This document shows, piece by piece, positions 41,885-42,509 of a DNA stretch of 42,509 nt. This DNA comes from Nitrosomonas ureae. Its GTDB lineage: Bacteria > Pseudomonadota > Gammaproteobacteria > Burkholderiales > Nitrosomonadaceae. The notes beneath the pieces are model-generated. The model had not been told where the DNA came from, did not search any database, and was given only the letters and a program-made list of their open reading frames with translations. The number at the start of each line of letters is the position of its first letter. Position 1 is the stretch's first letter. The stretch is taken from positions 1-42,509 of the forward strand of contig CAMCBD010000014.1 of NCBI GenBank assembly GCA_945872825.1, read 5' to 3'. Made by a program: the position numbers and the translations under genes.

Positions 41885-42320
41885 CTAGATTTGCATAGTA
41901 TCGCTGCGTAATTGTGCTGGTGACAGATAACCTAATCTTTCCTGCTTACGCTACCTGTTATAGAAGATTTCGATATATTCGGTAATCTCCTGAATGGCTT
42001 GTTGCCGTGTTTTGAATCTCCGATGATGCACCAGTTCGGTTTTAAGTATCCCCCAGAAGCTTTCCATCGGAGCATTATCATAGCAATCACCTTTACGGCT
42101 CATGGAAGCGATCATGCCAAATGGTTGTAATAGATTCTAGTAATCATGCGCACAGTATTGGCCACCTCGATCTGAGTGAGCAATTAGCCCCTTATCCGGA
42201 TGTTTACTTGCAGTTGCACGAAATAATGCCTGTATAACCAGGCTCTTTGTCATTCTCTCATTCAGGGCATAATCCACCAGAGTTTGCCATTAAATAGTCG
42301 GTCCTGAAATATCCACAAGC
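41885..42320 (-). pseudogene. Decayed IS3-family transposase OrfB
   Basis: Read on the minus strand: LVDYALNERMTKSLVIQALF ... GLIAHSDRGGQYCAHDY, stop, NLLQPFGMIASMSRKGDCYD-NAPMESFWGILKTEL ... QAIQEITEYIEIFYNR, stop, RKQERLGYLSPAQLRSD and the end. HSDRGGQY, GDCYDNAPMESFW and YNRxRKQxRLGYLSP are diagnostic of the IS3 DDE transposase. At least two in-frame stops interrupt the catalytic core and a third lies upstream (about 42292). It is clearly inactive. Its closest relatives are IS3-subgroup elements. Confidence 0.85.
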
Positions 42321-42363
42321 ACTTGATGCTACGCAGCAAAACTCTTTCTTTTAATGATCTTAA

Positions 42364-42401
42364 CGACCAGGAATGTTAAAATAGGATCCTATTTCTGGTC
42401 G
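42364..42401. repeat. Inverted repeat just before the right-edge transposase
   Basis: CGACCAG (42364-42370) and CTGGTCG (42395-42401) enclose a perfect ATAGGATCCTAT palindrome (42381-42392). It lies 15 bp before the ATG of a transposase-like frame, so it could be part of the IS end or a hairpin that hides its ribosome-binding site. Confidence 0.4.
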
Positions 42402-42416
42402 AAATGGTGATTAAAA

Positions 42417-42509
42417 ATGCTAAGACGTAGCAGTACGATTCATCAACCGAATTTGTTTGGAACAGATTTGCTGATGCAGTTGGATGTCAATGATCCATTG
42501 TTGAAGCTT
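42417..42509 (+). CDS. Transposase N-terminus (IS5-like), cut by window edge
   Basis: The first 31 codons run to the window end. The sequence contains HQPNLFGTDLLMQLDVNDPL, a pattern like the start of IS5-type transposases ('LF...LL.QLDP.DPLL.LA'). With so few residues the family is tentative, and nothing can be said about integrity. It lies downstream of the decayed IS3 copy, so this edge has collected at least two elements. Confidence 0.5.
   Translation, partial: MLRRSSTIHQPNLFGTDLLMQLDVNDPLLKL

Noticed and set aside
1-42509. tRNA, rRNA and riboswitch search by eye
   Set aside because: No cloverleaf with a GGTTCGAATCC-type arm, rRNA signature or convincing riboswitch core was noticed; weak structures could be missed without a covariance search.

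Overview
The window looks like the chromosome of an ammonia-oxidising betaproteobacterium close to Nitrosomonas. The pointers are a small copper-binding protein gene (smbP, first described in N. europaea), hopanoid genes (squalene-hopene cyclase plus hopanoid nucleoside phosphorylase), an AttH-type lipocalin of the family whose founding structure came from N. europaea, a PEP-CTERM protein, and moderate GC content. Both edges are insertion-sequence debris: IS3-family orfB and orfA remnants at 1-510, and a decayed IS3 orfB followed by the start of another transposase at 41885-42509.

Layout. (1) 1-1024: IS3 remnants, one small lipoprotein and a REP-like hairpin. (2) 1025-4552: a metal/stress region with a PhoP/PhoQ-type two-component system, a PepSY protein, a histidine-rich exported protein and, divergently, smbP. 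(3) 4560-9645: housekeeping genes hemH, hrcA, nadK and recN. (4) 9676-12510: a fused membrane/spermidine-synthase-like protein and an exported amidohydrolase. (5) 12511-19362: the most unusual part. A long regulatory region with three copies of a 17-bp palindrome precedes a YcnI-like exported protein. A second small exported protein follows, and then a compact TlpA / DUF4266 lipoprotein / DUF3570 outer-membrane barrel / ApbE cluster. The barrel carries an extra Met- and His-rich C-terminal barrel-like domain. (6) 19521-22870: a PEP-CTERM gene sitting between intact apbE and a broken apbE copy, a secreted class-3 lipase, and a frameshifted helix-hairpin-helix gene. (7) 22982-26091: an AmmeMemoRadiSam operon (Memo, AMMECR1, radical SAM) with a translationally coupled alpha/beta hydrolase. 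(8) 26193-28946: a DUF423 protein, xseA, an inverted pair of perfect DnaA boxes and a solitary exbB. (9) 29419-33124: mlaA, shc and a hopanoid phosphorylase. (10) 33303-36222: an MsbA-like ABC exporter, a HlyC-type acyltransferase and a parvulin. (11) 36402-40722: an Att-type ABC transporter/lipocalin operon. (12) 41011-41405: a 35-residue membrane peptide with its own large upstream palindrome and a very strong terminator.

Working model for the unusual part (inference). Region 5 resembles an exported copper/redox assembly line. Its parts are a possible N-terminal-His copper protein, a thiol reductant (TlpA), a lipoprotein ending in GGGGCGCY, a Met/His-rich outer-membrane barrel, and a flavin transferase. 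Together with SmbP and the His-rich protein it would fit an organism that depends heavily on copper enzymes. No component of that model is proven by the sequence alone.
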